Shown: positions 1 to 8,122, counted from the first letter of the stretch. The stretch is 46,421 nucleotides of DNA from Psychrobacter immobilis (GCF_904846185.1 NZ_CAJGZQ010000028.1:1-46421), one strand, 5' to 3'. The notes: a model not told the origin generated them from the letters alone. Program-made: numbers and translations.

Positions 1-130
1 GAGGGCCTTCACTTGGTGTTCTTTAACAATGATAAGACTGTATTTCGACAGTTAGTTAGCTTTTTAACCCCTAAACCTATGAAAATCGGGTGGGGATGAT
101 TTTTTTGTCGTGTGCAGAGAAAAATAAATT

Positions 131-173
131 AACCTGAATTCGGGATAAATATGGTTTTATCTCGAATTCAGGT
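131..173 (-). terminator. Hairpin downstream of the barstar gene
   Basis: A long near-perfect inverted repeat pairs AACCTGAATTCGGGATAAA with its complement after a short loop; there is a single G-T wobble. Read on the minus strand it lies just after the barstar stop codon and is followed by a T-rich stretch (TTTATTTTT), as expected for a rho-independent terminator of the RNase/barstar operon. Confidence 0.65.
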
Positions 174-191
174 TTGTGTGGTGTTTGGCGA

Positions 192-560
192 CTAGGCATC
201 ATCCACGGACGGCATAATAACCCATAATTGCGGCTTGCCAAAATCTCTGTAGGCATCTTCAATGATGCTTTTGAAAACATTAAAATCTTCGGTGTTTATT
301 TTTTTCACCGCTGTTAGATCCAGCATCAGGTGAGTCACTTCGCTGTCCGTTAAACAGTCCCATGCGCTATCCCAGTTATGTGAAAAATAGCTGGGAAAAT
401 CACAGGCATTGGCTAAGTTTGTTAATAATGTGGCTTTATTGAGTATCTCGTCTACCGGTATGTTAACAGTCTGAGCGGGCATGCTAGCATTTAGTGCTGT
501 AGTTTTTTGGTTAATATCTTGGTCAAAACCCAGATTAATATAGTGGATGGCTTTACTCAT
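192..560 (-). CDS. Barstar-family ribonuclease inhibitor (immunity protein)
   Basis: This 122-residue protein matches the barstar fold family, small acidic proteins that bind and block barnase-type and related guanyl-specific RNases in the cytoplasm. The family hallmark is visible around residues 53-72: a FPSYFSHNWDSAWDCLTD-like stretch, equivalent to the barstar helix with its conserved N-D-x-x-W-D-C-L. The acidic C-terminal half and the length (barstars are about 90-130 residues) also fit. Its start codon lies 1 nt past the stop codon of the upstream RNase gene, so the two are almost certainly co-transcribed and probably translationally coupled. The natural inference is that it neutralises the RNase domain encoded upstream. 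The family call is firm; the partner is inferred from adjacency. Confidence 0.88.
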   Translation of the reverse strand: MSKAIHYINLGFDQDINQKTTALNASMPAQTVNIPVDEILNKATLLTNLANACDFPSYFSHNWDSAWDCLTDSEVTHLMLDLTAVKKINTEDFNVFKSIIEDAYRDFGKPQLWVIMPSVDDA

Positions 561-561
561 A

Positions 562-1332
562 TTATTTTACGTCCAGTCTGCGAAAGCTATCATAGTGATC
601 AACGGTTAAGTAATATACGGTCGGCGGATGACCACCTGTGACGATACGCCGTGCACCGCGATGTGACACGCCAGGGGTCGGCACGGTATATTCGCGGTAG
701 TAGCCTTGTGACTGCGTGGGCAATCTGCCCTCACGATTATAAAATGTCGTGCCATCTTTATGAGGATAAGGAAATGGCCCGCCTCGTTGTATAAGGGCAA
801 TGGTATTGTCTATCTGAGCATCGCCCGTGACGCCGCTTGTCTTTGCTGGCTGTGCCTCTGATGAGGTTTGTGATACCGTCGTTGGGTCAATACTATCGGT
901 CAAAAACCCAGACGACAAATCACCAAAAAAGTAAACAGCAACGGCAATAAGGGCAATCACACTAAATAGGGTAGAGCCTAAGCTTCTTTTGTTTTGATTG
1001 CCACGCTGACTATGGCGATTGTCACGGGTAGTGTGTCGCGGGTTTTTGTTATTATCAATAGAGTTGTGTCGGCTGTTAGTATTTGAATGGTGATTGGTTA
1101 TATTTGAGTCTGGAGTGGCTAAAATACTCAATTCATTGGAAGTGACTTCAGTGGCTCGTAGTTGGTTTTTATCATTACGCTCACTATTAAAATAGACGCT
1201 TTGACCAATGGTTATCGGCTGTGATAATCGCACTTTACTCACATGGAAAAACACGTCTTCACTTTGGTTGTCTACATCGATAAAGCCATAGCCTTTATCT
1301 GAATTCCAGTGCTTGATTTTACCACTCTGCAT
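562..1332 (-). CDS. Cold-shock domain / transmembrane / guanyl-specific RNase (N1/T1, RNase Sa type) fusion
   Basis: A 256-residue three-part protein. Residues 1-65 form a cold-shock (CSD) nucleic-acid-binding domain with RNP1-like KGYGFI and RNP2-like DVFFH. A polar Asn/His/Arg-rich linker runs to about 117, followed by one membrane segment at about 118-137. Residues 178-256 are a microbial guanyl-specific RNase domain. By hand alignment with RNase Sa the key residues are kept: guanine-binding Glu201, general base Glu214, Arg225 and Arg229, and catalytic His246. The basic linker before the membrane segment suggests the CSD is cytoplasmic and the RNase exported, but topology is inference. The adjacent barstar homologue supports an active nuclease. 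The arrangement differs from secreted barnase, which has a signal peptide and no CSD. Not a plain cold-shock protein, which would be about 70 residues. Confidence 0.87.
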   Translation of the reverse strand: MQSGKIKHWNSDKGYGFIDVDNQSEDVFFHVSKVRLSQPITIGQSVYFNSERNDKNQLRATEVTSNELSILATPDSNITNHHSNTNSRHNSIDNNKNPRHTTRDNRHSQRGNQNKRSLGSTLFSVIALIAVAVYFFGDLSSGFLTDSIDPTTVSQTSSEAQPAKTSGVTGDAQIDNTIALIQRGGPFPYPHKDGTTFYNREGRLPTQSQGYYREYTVPTPGVSHRGARRIVTGGHPPTVYYLTVDHYDSFRRLDVK

Positions 1333-1429
1333 AAGCCCACTTTCCTATCGCCTGTTTTATTATCGTGCCGCATGATTTCTACCATACATATGGTTTTAAT
1401 ACCGCATATATAACATATTTGACACTACT

Positions 1430-1462
1430 AAAAAACGCCAGCAATTGAGCTGGCGTTTTTTT
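1430..1462. terminator. Rho-independent terminator after proA
   Basis: AAAAAACGCCAGC, a 6-nt loop, then GCTGGCGTTTTTTT: a perfect stem flanked by A and T runs. It lies downstream of proA on the minus strand and upstream of the RNase gene, so it separates the two minus-strand units. It is symmetric and could work on either strand. Confidence 0.8.
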
Positions 1463-1513
1463 GTGGATTATACGTTAAATGAGAGAGTGGATGATAGGCT
1501 AAGCGATAAGACG

Positions 1514-2815
1514 TTAGGCGCGAGTCTCACCATGACCATAAACGATCCATTTCTGTGAGGTGAGACCTTCAAGTCCTACTGGGCCACGAGCGTGGATTTT
1601 ATCGGTCGAGATGCCAATCTCAGCACCCAATCCATACTCAAAGCCATCAGCAAAACGGCTAGAGGCGTTAATCATGACGCTCGCTGAGTCGACTTCACGG
1701 ATAAAACGTTGCGACTTGGTATAGTTGTCGGTGATGATAACGTCGGTATGATGGCTGCCATGAGTGTTGATATGTTCAATGGCTTCGTCAATACCTGACA
1801 AAACTTTTACCGCTAAGATAGGCGCTAAATATTCGGTATCCCAATCCTCAGCAGTGGCTGCAGACAGATGACCAGCAAGCTTAGCATTGTCATTTAAGAT
1901 GGCTTGCGACTTGTCATCAAGGCGCAATTGCATCGCATCATCAGCGGCGATGATGGCTTCGGCAATCTTTGGCAATAGCGCACCCGCGACTGATTCGTCG
2001 ATCAATAGCGTCTCCATAGTATTACACGTACCGTAGCGATGGGTTTTTGCATTGACGCTGACCTTGATGGCGATTTCGGCATTCGCATCACTATCGATAA
2101 AGGTATGGCAGTTGCCATCTAAATGCTTGATGACAGGAACGCGAGCATCGCGGCTGATACGCTCAATCAATCCTTTGCCACCGCGTGGGACAATGACATC
2201 AACATAGTCTGTCATGGTGATCAGCTCGCCGACAGCAGCACGATCTGTCGTTTGTAATACTTGCACACTGTGCTCAGACAGCCCGACTTTTTGTAGTCCT
2301 TCCAAGATACACTTGGCAATCGCTTGATTGGATTCAAACGCTTCAGAGCCGCCGCGCAAGATAATAGCGTTGCCTGATTTTAGCGCCAATGAAGCCGCTT
2401 CTAAGGTCACGTTAGGGCGCGACTCATAAATCATGCCGACCACGCCGAGCGGCACCCGCATTTTACCCAAATGAATCCCTGATGGCTGATAGGTCATGTC
2501 AGTGACTTCGCCGATGGGATCTGGTAATGAAGCGACGTCTTTTAATCCTTGGAGCATGCCGTCAAAGCGGGCATCATTTAGCGCTAAGCGATCCAGTAAG
2601 GCTGCCTCTAAATCGTTGTTTTGTCCATTATCCATATCGATTTTATTGGCGGCCAAAATATCTGATTTGGCCTCTTTTAACACATCATGAATCGCCATTA
2701 ATGCTGAGTTTTTGTCACCAGTGTTTGCCGCAGCCAGCACACGAGAAGCAGCTCGTGCCTGTTTGCCGACAGCTTGCATATACGCAGTAACGTCTGTGGT
2801 ATTCGATTGACTCAT
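1514..2815 (-). CDS. proA: Gamma-glutamyl phosphate reductase
   Basis: ProA catalyses the NADPH-dependent reduction of gamma-glutamyl phosphate to glutamate 5-semialdehyde, the second step of proline synthesis in the cytoplasm. The 433-residue length is typical of this aldehyde-dehydrogenase-superfamily enzyme. Visible signatures are the [17 protein letters not shown] region (about 121-137), the [11 protein letters not shown] loop (about 208-217) and the catalytic Cys264 in [12 protein letters not shown] good ribosome site (AAGGAAA) precedes the ATG. The gene stands alone; proB is not adjacent, which is common outside the enterics. It ends in a strong terminator at 1430-1462. Confidence 0.95.
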   Translation of the reverse strand: MSQSNTTDVTAYMQAVGKQARAASRVLAAANTGDKNSALMAIHDVLKEAKSDILAANKIDMDNGQNNDLEAALLDRLALNDARFDGMLQGLKDVASLPDPIGEVTDMTYQPSGIHLGKMRVPLGVVGMIYESRPNVTLEAASLALKSGNAIILRGGSEAFESNQAIAKCILEGLQKVGLSEHSVQVLQTTDRAAVGELITMTDYVDVIVPRGGKGLIERISRDARVPVIKHLDGNCHTFIDSDANAEIAIKVSVNAKTHRYGTCNTMETLLIDESVAGALLPKIAEAIIAADDAMQLRLDDKSQAILNDNAKLAGHLSAATAEDWDTEYLAPILAVKVLSGIDEAIEHINTHGSHHTDVIITDNYTKSQRFIREVDSASVMINASSRFADGFEYGLGAEIGISTDKIHARGPVGLEGLTSQKWIVYGHGETRA

Positions 2816-3264
2816 AAATTATTTTCCTTATGTTATAAATGTTTTAAGCAAATGAAAGCGCCCAAAAAGGCGAAAATGTGGCAAAAAGATGATTTAGATA
2901 CCTGTGAGGTATTATGCTATTTAACATAGAGGAGATTGAGGCGATAGTAAAGATGATTTTGTGAACAGTGCCTGCTTTACATAGCGTTTATGAGCATTGT
3001 CGTCGCGTCATTTTACTGACTTTACCATTACTGAGTCCTTGCAATTCAATGATACAAATATCGTTTTAGAGAAAGCAAAAACGCAAGATTTCGGTTACGT
3101 GGTTTTAACAGAACTGCGTTGTAACTACTAAGGTAGCTAGCATTAATTATACGTATAGTAGAGCTTAACGGTGCATCATAAAGCAATTAAAGGGCAGACA
3201 TTCATGTACGAATGGCTGCTCGTCAAATACAATTCAATAAATGAAATAATGATGGAGAATAAAA
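2816..3264. other. Intergenic region between divergent proA and the small lipoprotein gene
   Basis: This stretch of about 450 bp holds no convincing gene. It must carry the promoters of proA (minus) and of the lipoprotein gene (plus), but I see no clear -35/-10 pair. A short hairpin at 3194-3219 (GCAGACATTC / GAATGGCTGC, one mismatch, 6-nt loop) lies in the lipoprotein leader and is not followed by a T run, so it is probably not a terminator. Confidence 0.4.
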
Positions 3265-3588
3265 ATGGCTATTAGAAATGACACTATCGACAACACCACG
3301 CGTAAAAGCTTGCTGACAGTTGGTTTGGTTGCCGCGGCATTGACATTGGGCGCTTGCGGTAAGAAAGAAGAAGCCCCTATGGAAACTGCTCCAGCCGTTG
3401 ATGCACAAACAGCGGTAGAGGATGAAGCTACTGGTGTTGCGACAGCAGGCGATGGCGATGATATTGCAGTTGCTAGCGCCGATGATGGTATGGCAGTGGG
3501 TAGTAATGATGATGTGGCGGTGGCAACAGCAGATGACTCCGAAGTGCTGGACGGCACTGAGAGCGAAGAACATGTCTCAACGTACTAA
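3265..3588 (+). CDS. Small acidic putative lipoprotein
   Basis: A 107-residue protein of unknown function. The N-terminus is a classic lipoprotein signal: positive n-region (TTRK), hydrophobic core, and lipobox L28-G-A-C31, predicting cleavage and lipidation at Cys31. The mature part of about 77 residues is low-complexity and very rich in Ala, Asp, Glu and Val, with repeated blocks such as DDIAVAS, DDGMAVGS and DDVAVAT. It is probably disordered, exposed on the periplasmic side of a membrane or on the surface. The start is supported by GGAG upstream of ATG. It is monocistronic, with a terminator at 3663-3724. I do not recognise a domain. Confidence 0.75.
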   Translation: MAIRNDTIDNTTRKSLLTVGLVAAALTLGACGKKEEAPMETAPAVDAQTAVEDEATGVATAGDGDDIAVASADDGMAVGSNDDVAVATADDSEVLDGTESEEHVSTY

Positions 3589-3662
3589 ATCGCTACTTTG
3601 ATTAACTGATTATCATTAGTTGATGATATAAGCGAATAAAACTAGATAATCAGATAAAACTA

Positions 3663-3724
3663 CGCCCAGTACACGAAAGTGATAAAATAAGGCTCAGCGC
3701 TGTAAATACAGTCTGGGCTTTTTT
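3663..3724 (+). terminator. Probable terminator after the small lipoprotein gene
   Basis: An outer stem GCCCAG/CTGGGC encloses an inner CTGTAAATACAG hairpin and is followed by TTTTTTG. The T run and position fit a rho-independent terminator, though the loop is long. Confidence 0.55.
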
Positions 3725-3833
3725 GTGTTAGCTATTTGGTGGCTTATTAATATTTATTTGCCACTGATTCAGCGTTGATTGAGCATCTGGTTCAATACAG
3801 GATTTGCCTTTTTGCTGTGTAATAAGAGACAAT

Positions 3834-3858
3834 GTGACATTTTTTCTATTTGTGTCAC
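3834..3858. promoter_or_regulatory. Candidate operator upstream of the amino acid ABC ATPase gene
   Basis: A perfect 6-bp inverted repeat, GTGACA with a 13-nt spacer and TGTCAC, lies about 125 bp before the ABC ATPase start. Its half-sites resemble generic dimeric regulator sites. No particular regulator can be named from the sequence. Confidence 0.3.
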
Positions 3859-3982
3859 GAATCATTGCCTTATCACAATAATGCTATGATTGATGCTGAT
3901 ACTATTTATGCTGCCTATGCCGCTATTTTTTATTCATTTTTATTCGTGTTTTCACTCATATTTATTGGAAGTCTGCTGAACC

Positions 3983-4780
3983 ATGCTTGATATTGCAAAA
4001 GATCCGACTCGGCCTATCGCCTTAGATTTACAAGACGTCCATAAAAGCTATGGCTCATTGGCAGTACTAAAAGGGGTGTCCCTTACCGCATATGACGGTG
4101 ATGTCATCTCTATTTTGGGCTCATCAGGCTCAGGTAAATCTACCTTGCTGCGCTGCATTAATTTGCTCGAAAAACCCAATCAAGGTCGTATTATTATCGG
4201 TAATGATGAGCTGATGCTCAAGCCTGCTAAGTCAGGTGAGCTGCAAGCGGTCGATATTAAGCAATTGGAAAACTTGCGCGCGCGCGTGGGTTTTGTCTTC
4301 CAAAACTTTAACTTGTGGCCGCACAAAACGATTTTGCAAAACATCATCGAAGGACCAACGCAGGTTTTAAAGATTAAAAAAGATCAAGCCATTAGCGATG
4401 CTGAAAAGCTGCTTGATAAAGTCGGTTTGCTTGATAAAAAAGACGCCTATCCAGCGAATTTATCTGGTGGTCAGCGTCAGCGTGTCGCTATTGCCCGTGC
4501 GCTTGCCATGCAGCCACAAGTGCTGCTATTCGATGAGCCAACCTCAGCTTTAGATCCAGAGCTGGTCAATGAAGTGCTCGCTGTCATGCGTGAGTTGGCA
4601 GAAGAGGGGCGTACTATGCTTATCGTCACCCATGAGATGCGTTTTGCGAGAGAAGTATCAAGCAAAGTGGTGTTCTTGCATCAAGGCGTGATTGAAGAGA
4701 TTGGCACGCCTGAGCAAGTTTTTGATAATCCTACCTCTGAGCGTGTCAAAGACTTTATGGCATCGCATCGTCAGAACTAG
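3983..4780 (+). CDS. Polar amino acid ABC transporter, ATP-binding subunit
   Basis: A 265-residue ATPase of the HisP/GlnQ/ArtP family that powers import of polar amino acids at the inner membrane. Motifs in order are Walker [10 protein letters not shown] (46-54), the Q-loop FQNFNLWPH (Q108), the ABC signature [10 protein letters not shown] (161-170), Walker B VLLFDEP (181-187) and the switch histidine in VTHEMRF. It heads a transport block with three binding proteins (5092-7865) and two permeases (8496-9968). A hairpin at 4813-4841 and a gap of about 310 bp separate it from the binding-protein genes, so they may be expressed at different levels or from separate promoters. The substrate is not fixed by sequence; arginine, lysine or histidine is plausible. 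Confidence 0.9.
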   Translation: MLDIAKDPTRPIALDLQDVHKSYGSLAVLKGVSLTAYDGDVISILGSSGSGKSTLLRCINLLEKPNQGRIIIGNDELMLKPAKSGELQAVDIKQLENLRARVGFVFQNFNLWPHKTILQNIIEGPTQVLKIKKDQAISDAEKLLDKVGLLDKKDAYPANLSGGQRQRVAIARALAMQPQVLLFDEPTSALDPELVNEVLAVMRELAEEGRTMLIVTHEMRFAREVSSKVVFLHQGVIEEIGTPEQVFDNPTSERVKDFMASHRQN

Positions 4781-4812
4781 CCTCGTATTTAGTATCCGTT
4801 TTATATGCAAAA

Positions 4813-4841
4813 ATAGGGTGGTAATATTCTTACCACCCTAT
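4813..4841 (+). terminator. Hairpin after the ABC ATPase gene
   Basis: ATAGGGTGGTAA and TTACCACCCTAT form a perfect 12-bp stem with a 5-nt loop. The following tract is only loosely T-rich (CGTCATTTTATTTT), so this may be a partial terminator or an mRNA-stabilising hairpin. The remainder of the 4842-5091 gap holds only the promoter candidate listed separately. Confidence 0.6.
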
Positions 4842-4929
4842 CGTCATTTTATTTTAAGCGTAAAATTACTGCTTAGTAAGCAGCGTTGACCGTTTATTAC
4901 TCGTTAATAACAGTCGGTATGTAAAACGT

Positions 4930-4958
4930 TTGTTTTTGATATTTTACTCAGGTATTAT
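4930..4958 (+). promoter_or_regulatory. Candidate sigma-70 promoter for the binding-protein genes
   Basis: TTGTTT and TATTAT are separated by 17 nt, about 130 bp before the first binding-protein start. The -10 matches the consensus in five of six bases and the -35 is moderate. It would explain separate transcription of the three binding-protein genes after the hairpin at 4813-4841. Confidence 0.35.
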
Positions 4959-5091
4959 CAAAAGGTTTACAGGTGGTCGATAATGACGGCTGCTTGTGTA
5001 TTCTGCTATCTATATTGCTTGTCTGGCAGGGACGTCAGAGAACAAAATATCAGAACCCTACATTAAAAACCCATCAGAATTTAAGGAATGT

Positions 5092-5892
5092 ATGATGTCG
5101 AATTCTCGCCTATTGTGGTCATCGATGACCGTTACCGCCGCATTGATGCTGAGCGCCTGTAGTCAACCGGCTAATGAAACTACTGATAGCAACACTGACG
5201 CCACTGCAGCAGAAACGGCTGGCAAGACCATTCGTATCGCGACCGAAGGTGCTTATCCTCCTTTTAACTACACCAATGCTGATGGCAGCTTGGCAGGCTA
5301 CGATATTGACGTTGCCAATGCCTTGTGTAAACAGATGCAAGCCAAATGTGAAATCGTCGCTCAAGATTGGGATGGCATTATTCCGGGTCTTTTAGCACAA
5401 AAATATGATGCAGTGATTGCGGGTATGTCTATTACACCTGAGCGTCAAGAAAAAGTCGACTTTACCGAGCCTTACTTTGCCAATACGATGGTTTGGCTGA
5501 CCGATACCAAAGGCAGTTTTGATCCTATGGCGATCAAAAACTTGACACTTGGTGGTCAACGTTCAACCACGCCTGGCGCTTATTTACAAGATAACTATGA
5601 AGGCAAAGACGGCAATACTGTGCAGTTGTATGACAATTATGACAATGCTTATCTGGATCTAAAGTCTGGTCGTAGCGATGCAGTATTGGCGGAAAAAGTC
5701 TCTGCCAAATCATGGTTGGCAGATAACCCTGAAGGCTTTGGTATCGTTGGTGACGAAATTGACAATGACGACAATATTGCCATTGCTGTTCGTAAAGGTG
5801 ACGCACTCAGAGACGACTTTAATAAAGCACTCAGCGAAATCCGTAGTAACGGTGAGCTGGCACGTCTTGAGCAAGCGAACTTTGGTCAATAA
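5092..5892 (+). CDS. Amino acid ABC transporter substrate-binding lipoprotein 1
   Basis: A periplasmic binding protein of the family-3 (HisJ/ArtJ) type, about 266 residues from the chosen start. The open frame extends upstream to a GTG at 4996, but AAGGA at 5083-5087 and a proper signal peptide (MMSNSRLLWSS...LSAC) support the ATG pair at 5092/5095. The lipobox LSAC predicts an inner-membrane-tethered lipoprotein. Family motifs include IRIATEGAYPPFNYT, the QDWDGIIPGL segment, and GMSITPERQEKVDFTEPYF, where the substrate carboxylate is usually held. It is the first of three tandem paralogues that differ mostly in the second lobe. Spacing to the next gene is 32 nt. Confidence 0.9.
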   Translation: MMSNSRLLWSSMTVTAALMLSACSQPANETTDSNTDATAAETAGKTIRIATEGAYPPFNYTNADGSLAGYDIDVANALCKQMQAKCEIVAQDWDGIIPGLLAQKYDAVIAGMSITPERQEKVDFTEPYFANTMVWLTDTKGSFDPMAIKNLTLGGQRSTTPGAYLQDNYEGKDGNTVQLYDNYDNAYLDLKSGRSDAVLAEKVSAKSWLADNPEGFGIVGDEIDNDDNIAIAVRKGDALRDDFNKALSEIRSNGELARLEQANFGQ

Positions 5893-5924
5893 TCTTCTGA
5901 TTGAAAAATGAAGGAATAGCAAAC

Positions 5925-6851
5925 ATGACAATATCAATGACATCATCATTAAAAACTAAGGCGCTTTGGCTTGCGCCATTAAGTGCCGCGATGCTTATGC
6001 TGGCTGGTTGTAATAATAGCGCCACGCCTGAAGATGGTGCGGCAGCTGACACCACAGCCGATGCACCTATGAACATAAAAATTGCCACCGAATCAAGCTA
6101 TAAGCCGTTCAGTTATACCGATGCTGATGGCAAGTTAATTGGTTATGAGATTGAGCTGGTCGACGCTCTGTGTGCACAAATGAAAGCAAAATGTGAAGTC
6201 ATCTCACAAGATTGGGATGGTCTCATTCCTGGTCTAAATGCCCAAAAATTCGATGCAATTATCGCAGGTATGTCGATCACGCCTGAGCGTAAAGAAGTGG
6301 TTGAATTCACTGACCCGTACTTTCACACAGGCATTATCTTGATTGGTAAAAAAGGTGATGACATTCGCGTCGATGCATTAAAAGGTCAGCCCATTGCCTC
6401 ACAGCGCTCAACCGTCGCTTCACAGTACTTGCAGGATGAACATGCAGATGCTGATATCAAGCTTTATGATACCCAAGATAATGCGTATCTGGATCTGACT
6501 TCAGGTCGCGTACGGGCAATGATGTCCGATAAAGTCACTGGCATCGATTGGCTCAAAACGGATGCTGGCACAGACTATGAAGTGAAAGGACAAGAAATCA
6601 GCACCGATGAAGATGCCATGGGTATCGCGCTTCGTAAAGGCGATCCATTGGTCGCTAAGTTCAATAAAGCGTTGGCTGAATTAAAAGAAAACGGTACTTA
6701 TGACCAAATCACAGGCAGCTATTTTGGCACCAGCTCTACTGCTGCTGCGCAAAAAGCCTTGGCAACCACCGACGTAAAAGAAGTGATGGTGGTTGAAGGT
6801 GATGATGCTGTTGAAGTGAAAGAAGAATCAGCTGAAGCGGCGACTAACTAA
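5925..6851 (+). CDS. Amino acid ABC transporter substrate-binding lipoprotein 2
   Basis: The second tandem family-3 binding protein, about 308 residues from ATG 5925. That start follows AAGGAA at a good distance and gives a clean signal peptide with lipobox LAGC; the longer frame from 5901 overlaps the ribosome site. The core repeats the paralogue motifs IKIATESSYKPFSYTDADG, QDWDGLIPGLNAQ and GMSITPERKEVVEFTDPYF. Unlike its neighbours it carries a C-terminal extension of about 40 residues, rich in Ala, Glu and Val, beyond the usual end of the domain (after QITGSYFG), probably disordered. It differs from copy 1 in the ligand-facing SQRSTVASQYLQ region, so specificity may differ. Confidence 0.9.
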   Translation: MTISMTSSLKTKALWLAPLSAAMLMLAGCNNSATPEDGAAADTTADAPMNIKIATESSYKPFSYTDADGKLIGYEIELVDALCAQMKAKCEVISQDWDGLIPGLNAQKFDAIIAGMSITPERKEVVEFTDPYFHTGIILIGKKGDDIRVDALKGQPIASQRSTVASQYLQDEHADADIKLYDTQDNAYLDLTSGRVRAMMSDKVTGIDWLKTDAGTDYEVKGQEISTDEDAMGIALRKGDPLVAKFNKALAELKENGTYDQITGSYFGTSSTAAAQKALATTDVKEVMVVEGDDAVEVKEESAEAATN

Positions 6852-6859
6852 TATCATAG

Positions 6860-6921
6860 CTCATCTCTGTGCTCGGCTGATATGGCTGTCACGTATGGCG
6901 ATATTCACTCATAGAGATGAG
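6860..6921 (+). other. Hairpin between binding-protein genes 2 and 3
   Basis: CTCATCTCT (6860-6868) pairs perfectly with AGAGATGAG (6913-6921) and is followed by TGTTATTTT. The 44-nt loop makes this a weak terminator; it could instead tune relative mRNA levels between the paralogues. Confidence 0.35.
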
Positions 6922-6953
6922 TGTTATTTTACTCACAAACCCCAAGGATGATC

Positions 6954-7865
6954 ATGAATAACCATTTTGACCAACACCGTGCAATCGCGAACGCATCCGT
7001 TATCAATGGCATCAAAGCGCGACGTTTTTCAGCGCCCTTGCTTGCGATGGCGGCGCTTTTAACCTTAGCAGGGTGTAGCAATGGTCAAAATGATGCAAAT
7101 GATGATGTCAGCCCAGACGCCGCTGAGACCGCAGCGACGGGTGATGTGTTGCGTATTGGTACCGAAGGCGCTTATGCTCCCTTTAATTATACCAATGCGG
7201 ATGGCACCCTTGGTGGTTTTGATGTTGATATTGCCAACGCTATCTGTGCCGATATGAAGGTAACATGTGAAATCACAGCGCAAGATTGGGACGGTATTAT
7301 CCCCGGTCTAAAAGCGGGTAAGTATGATGCGATTGTGGCCGCCATGTCGGTGACGCCTGAGCGTGAGCAACAAGTCAGCTTTACAGAGCCGTACTTTAGC
7401 AATACCTTAGTGTTTTTGGCCAAAAAAGACAGCAGCTTCGATCCTAGTAATAGCGATGATATCAATGCGCACTCTATTGCCGCTCAGCGCTCGACCATTT
7501 CTTCGCAGTGGTTAGAAAAGGTTTATCCGAATGCTGATATGAAGCTTTATGACACGCTAAGTAATGCATTTTTGGATTTGGGTTCGAATCGTGTTGATGC
7601 GATGGTGTCTGATAAGCTGCCAGCGCTAGAATGGCTTGGCTCCACCTCAGGCAGTCAGTATGCGCTCAAAGGTCAAGAGATTGACATAAACGATAATTTT
7701 GCCATCGCGGTGCGTCCAGGCGATGCATTGCAAGCAAAAATTAATAAGTCATTGGTTAATATTAAAGCGGATGGCACTTACGATAAAATCAATCAAAAAT
7801 ATTTTGCGATTCCAGCGTCAAGCTCAACGGTCACTACTGAGCCGACAGAAAAACCTGCTGAATAA
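6954..7865 (+). CDS. Amino acid ABC transporter substrate-binding lipoprotein 3
   Basis: The third tandem family-3 binding protein, about 303 residues from ATG 6954, chosen because AAGGA at 6944-6948 is well placed. The longer frame starts upstream at 6921. The signal peptide is long, with an n-region of about 26 residues ending in KARRFS, a hydrophobic stretch and lipobox LAGC. Core motifs are LRIGTEGAYAPFNYTNADG, QDWDGIIPGLKAG and AMSVTPEREQQVSFTEPYF. It is closer to copy 1 than to copy 2 in the first lobe and has a short Ser/Thr/Pro-rich tail. Downstream, a 176-bp mobile element separates it from the apparent terminator at 8123-8155. Confidence 0.9.
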   Translation: MNNHFDQHRAIANASVINGIKARRFSAPLLAMAALLTLAGCSNGQNDANDDVSPDAAETAATGDVLRIGTEGAYAPFNYTNADGTLGGFDVDIANAICADMKVTCEITAQDWDGIIPGLKAGKYDAIVAAMSVTPEREQQVSFTEPYFSNTLVFLAKKDSSFDPSNSDDINAHSIAAQRSTISSQWLEKVYPNADMKLYDTLSNAFLDLGSNRVDAMVSDKLPALEWLGSTSGSQYALKGQEIDINDNFAIAVRPGDALQAKINKSLVNIKADGTYDKINQKYFAIPASSSTVTTEPTEKPAE

Positions 7866-7920
7866 GTCTTAAAATATGTTTAGCACTGTTGCATCGTAAC
7901 CGTGAGAATGGTGATTTTTA

Positions 7921-8096
7921 CTAGGGCGTGTCCTCATTTTAAAAATGGTGATAAAAATGAGGTAAATTGCAGTCAAACAAGGAAAATAGTGCAGATAATA
8001 TCGAGATATTACCTAGCTATTTGACGATGTTTGGCAAGATTTAACCATTTTTAGCTCATTTAGATTGCTATCGGTTGAATTGAGGACACGCCCTAG
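7921..8096. mobile_element. 176-bp inverted-repeat element (MITE-like)
   Basis: The ends are perfect 16-bp inverted repeats: CTAGGGCGTGTCCTCA on the left and its reverse complement on the right. The interior has no coding capacity and is itself partly palindromic; for example CCTCATTTT/AAAATGAGG forms a hairpin near the left end. This is the structure of a non-autonomous transposon derivative. The outer CTAG is palindromic, so it could be the duplicated target. It lies between binding-protein gene 3 and what looks like that gene's terminator. The parent IS family is not identified here. Confidence 0.75.
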
Positions 8097-8122
8097 GTTA
8101 ATTTGAATTCCATTTCATAGGA

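Noticed and set aside
77..280. A 67-residue minus-strand frame overlapping the end of the barstar gene
   Set aside because: It overlaps the barstar coding region and its terminator hairpin in another frame and shows no protein features.
3223..3573. Minus-strand frames of 107-116 residues opposite the small lipoprotein gene
   Set aside because: They mirror the repetitive Asp/Ala/Val codons of the lipoprotein; the plus-strand frame has a lipobox and ribosome site.
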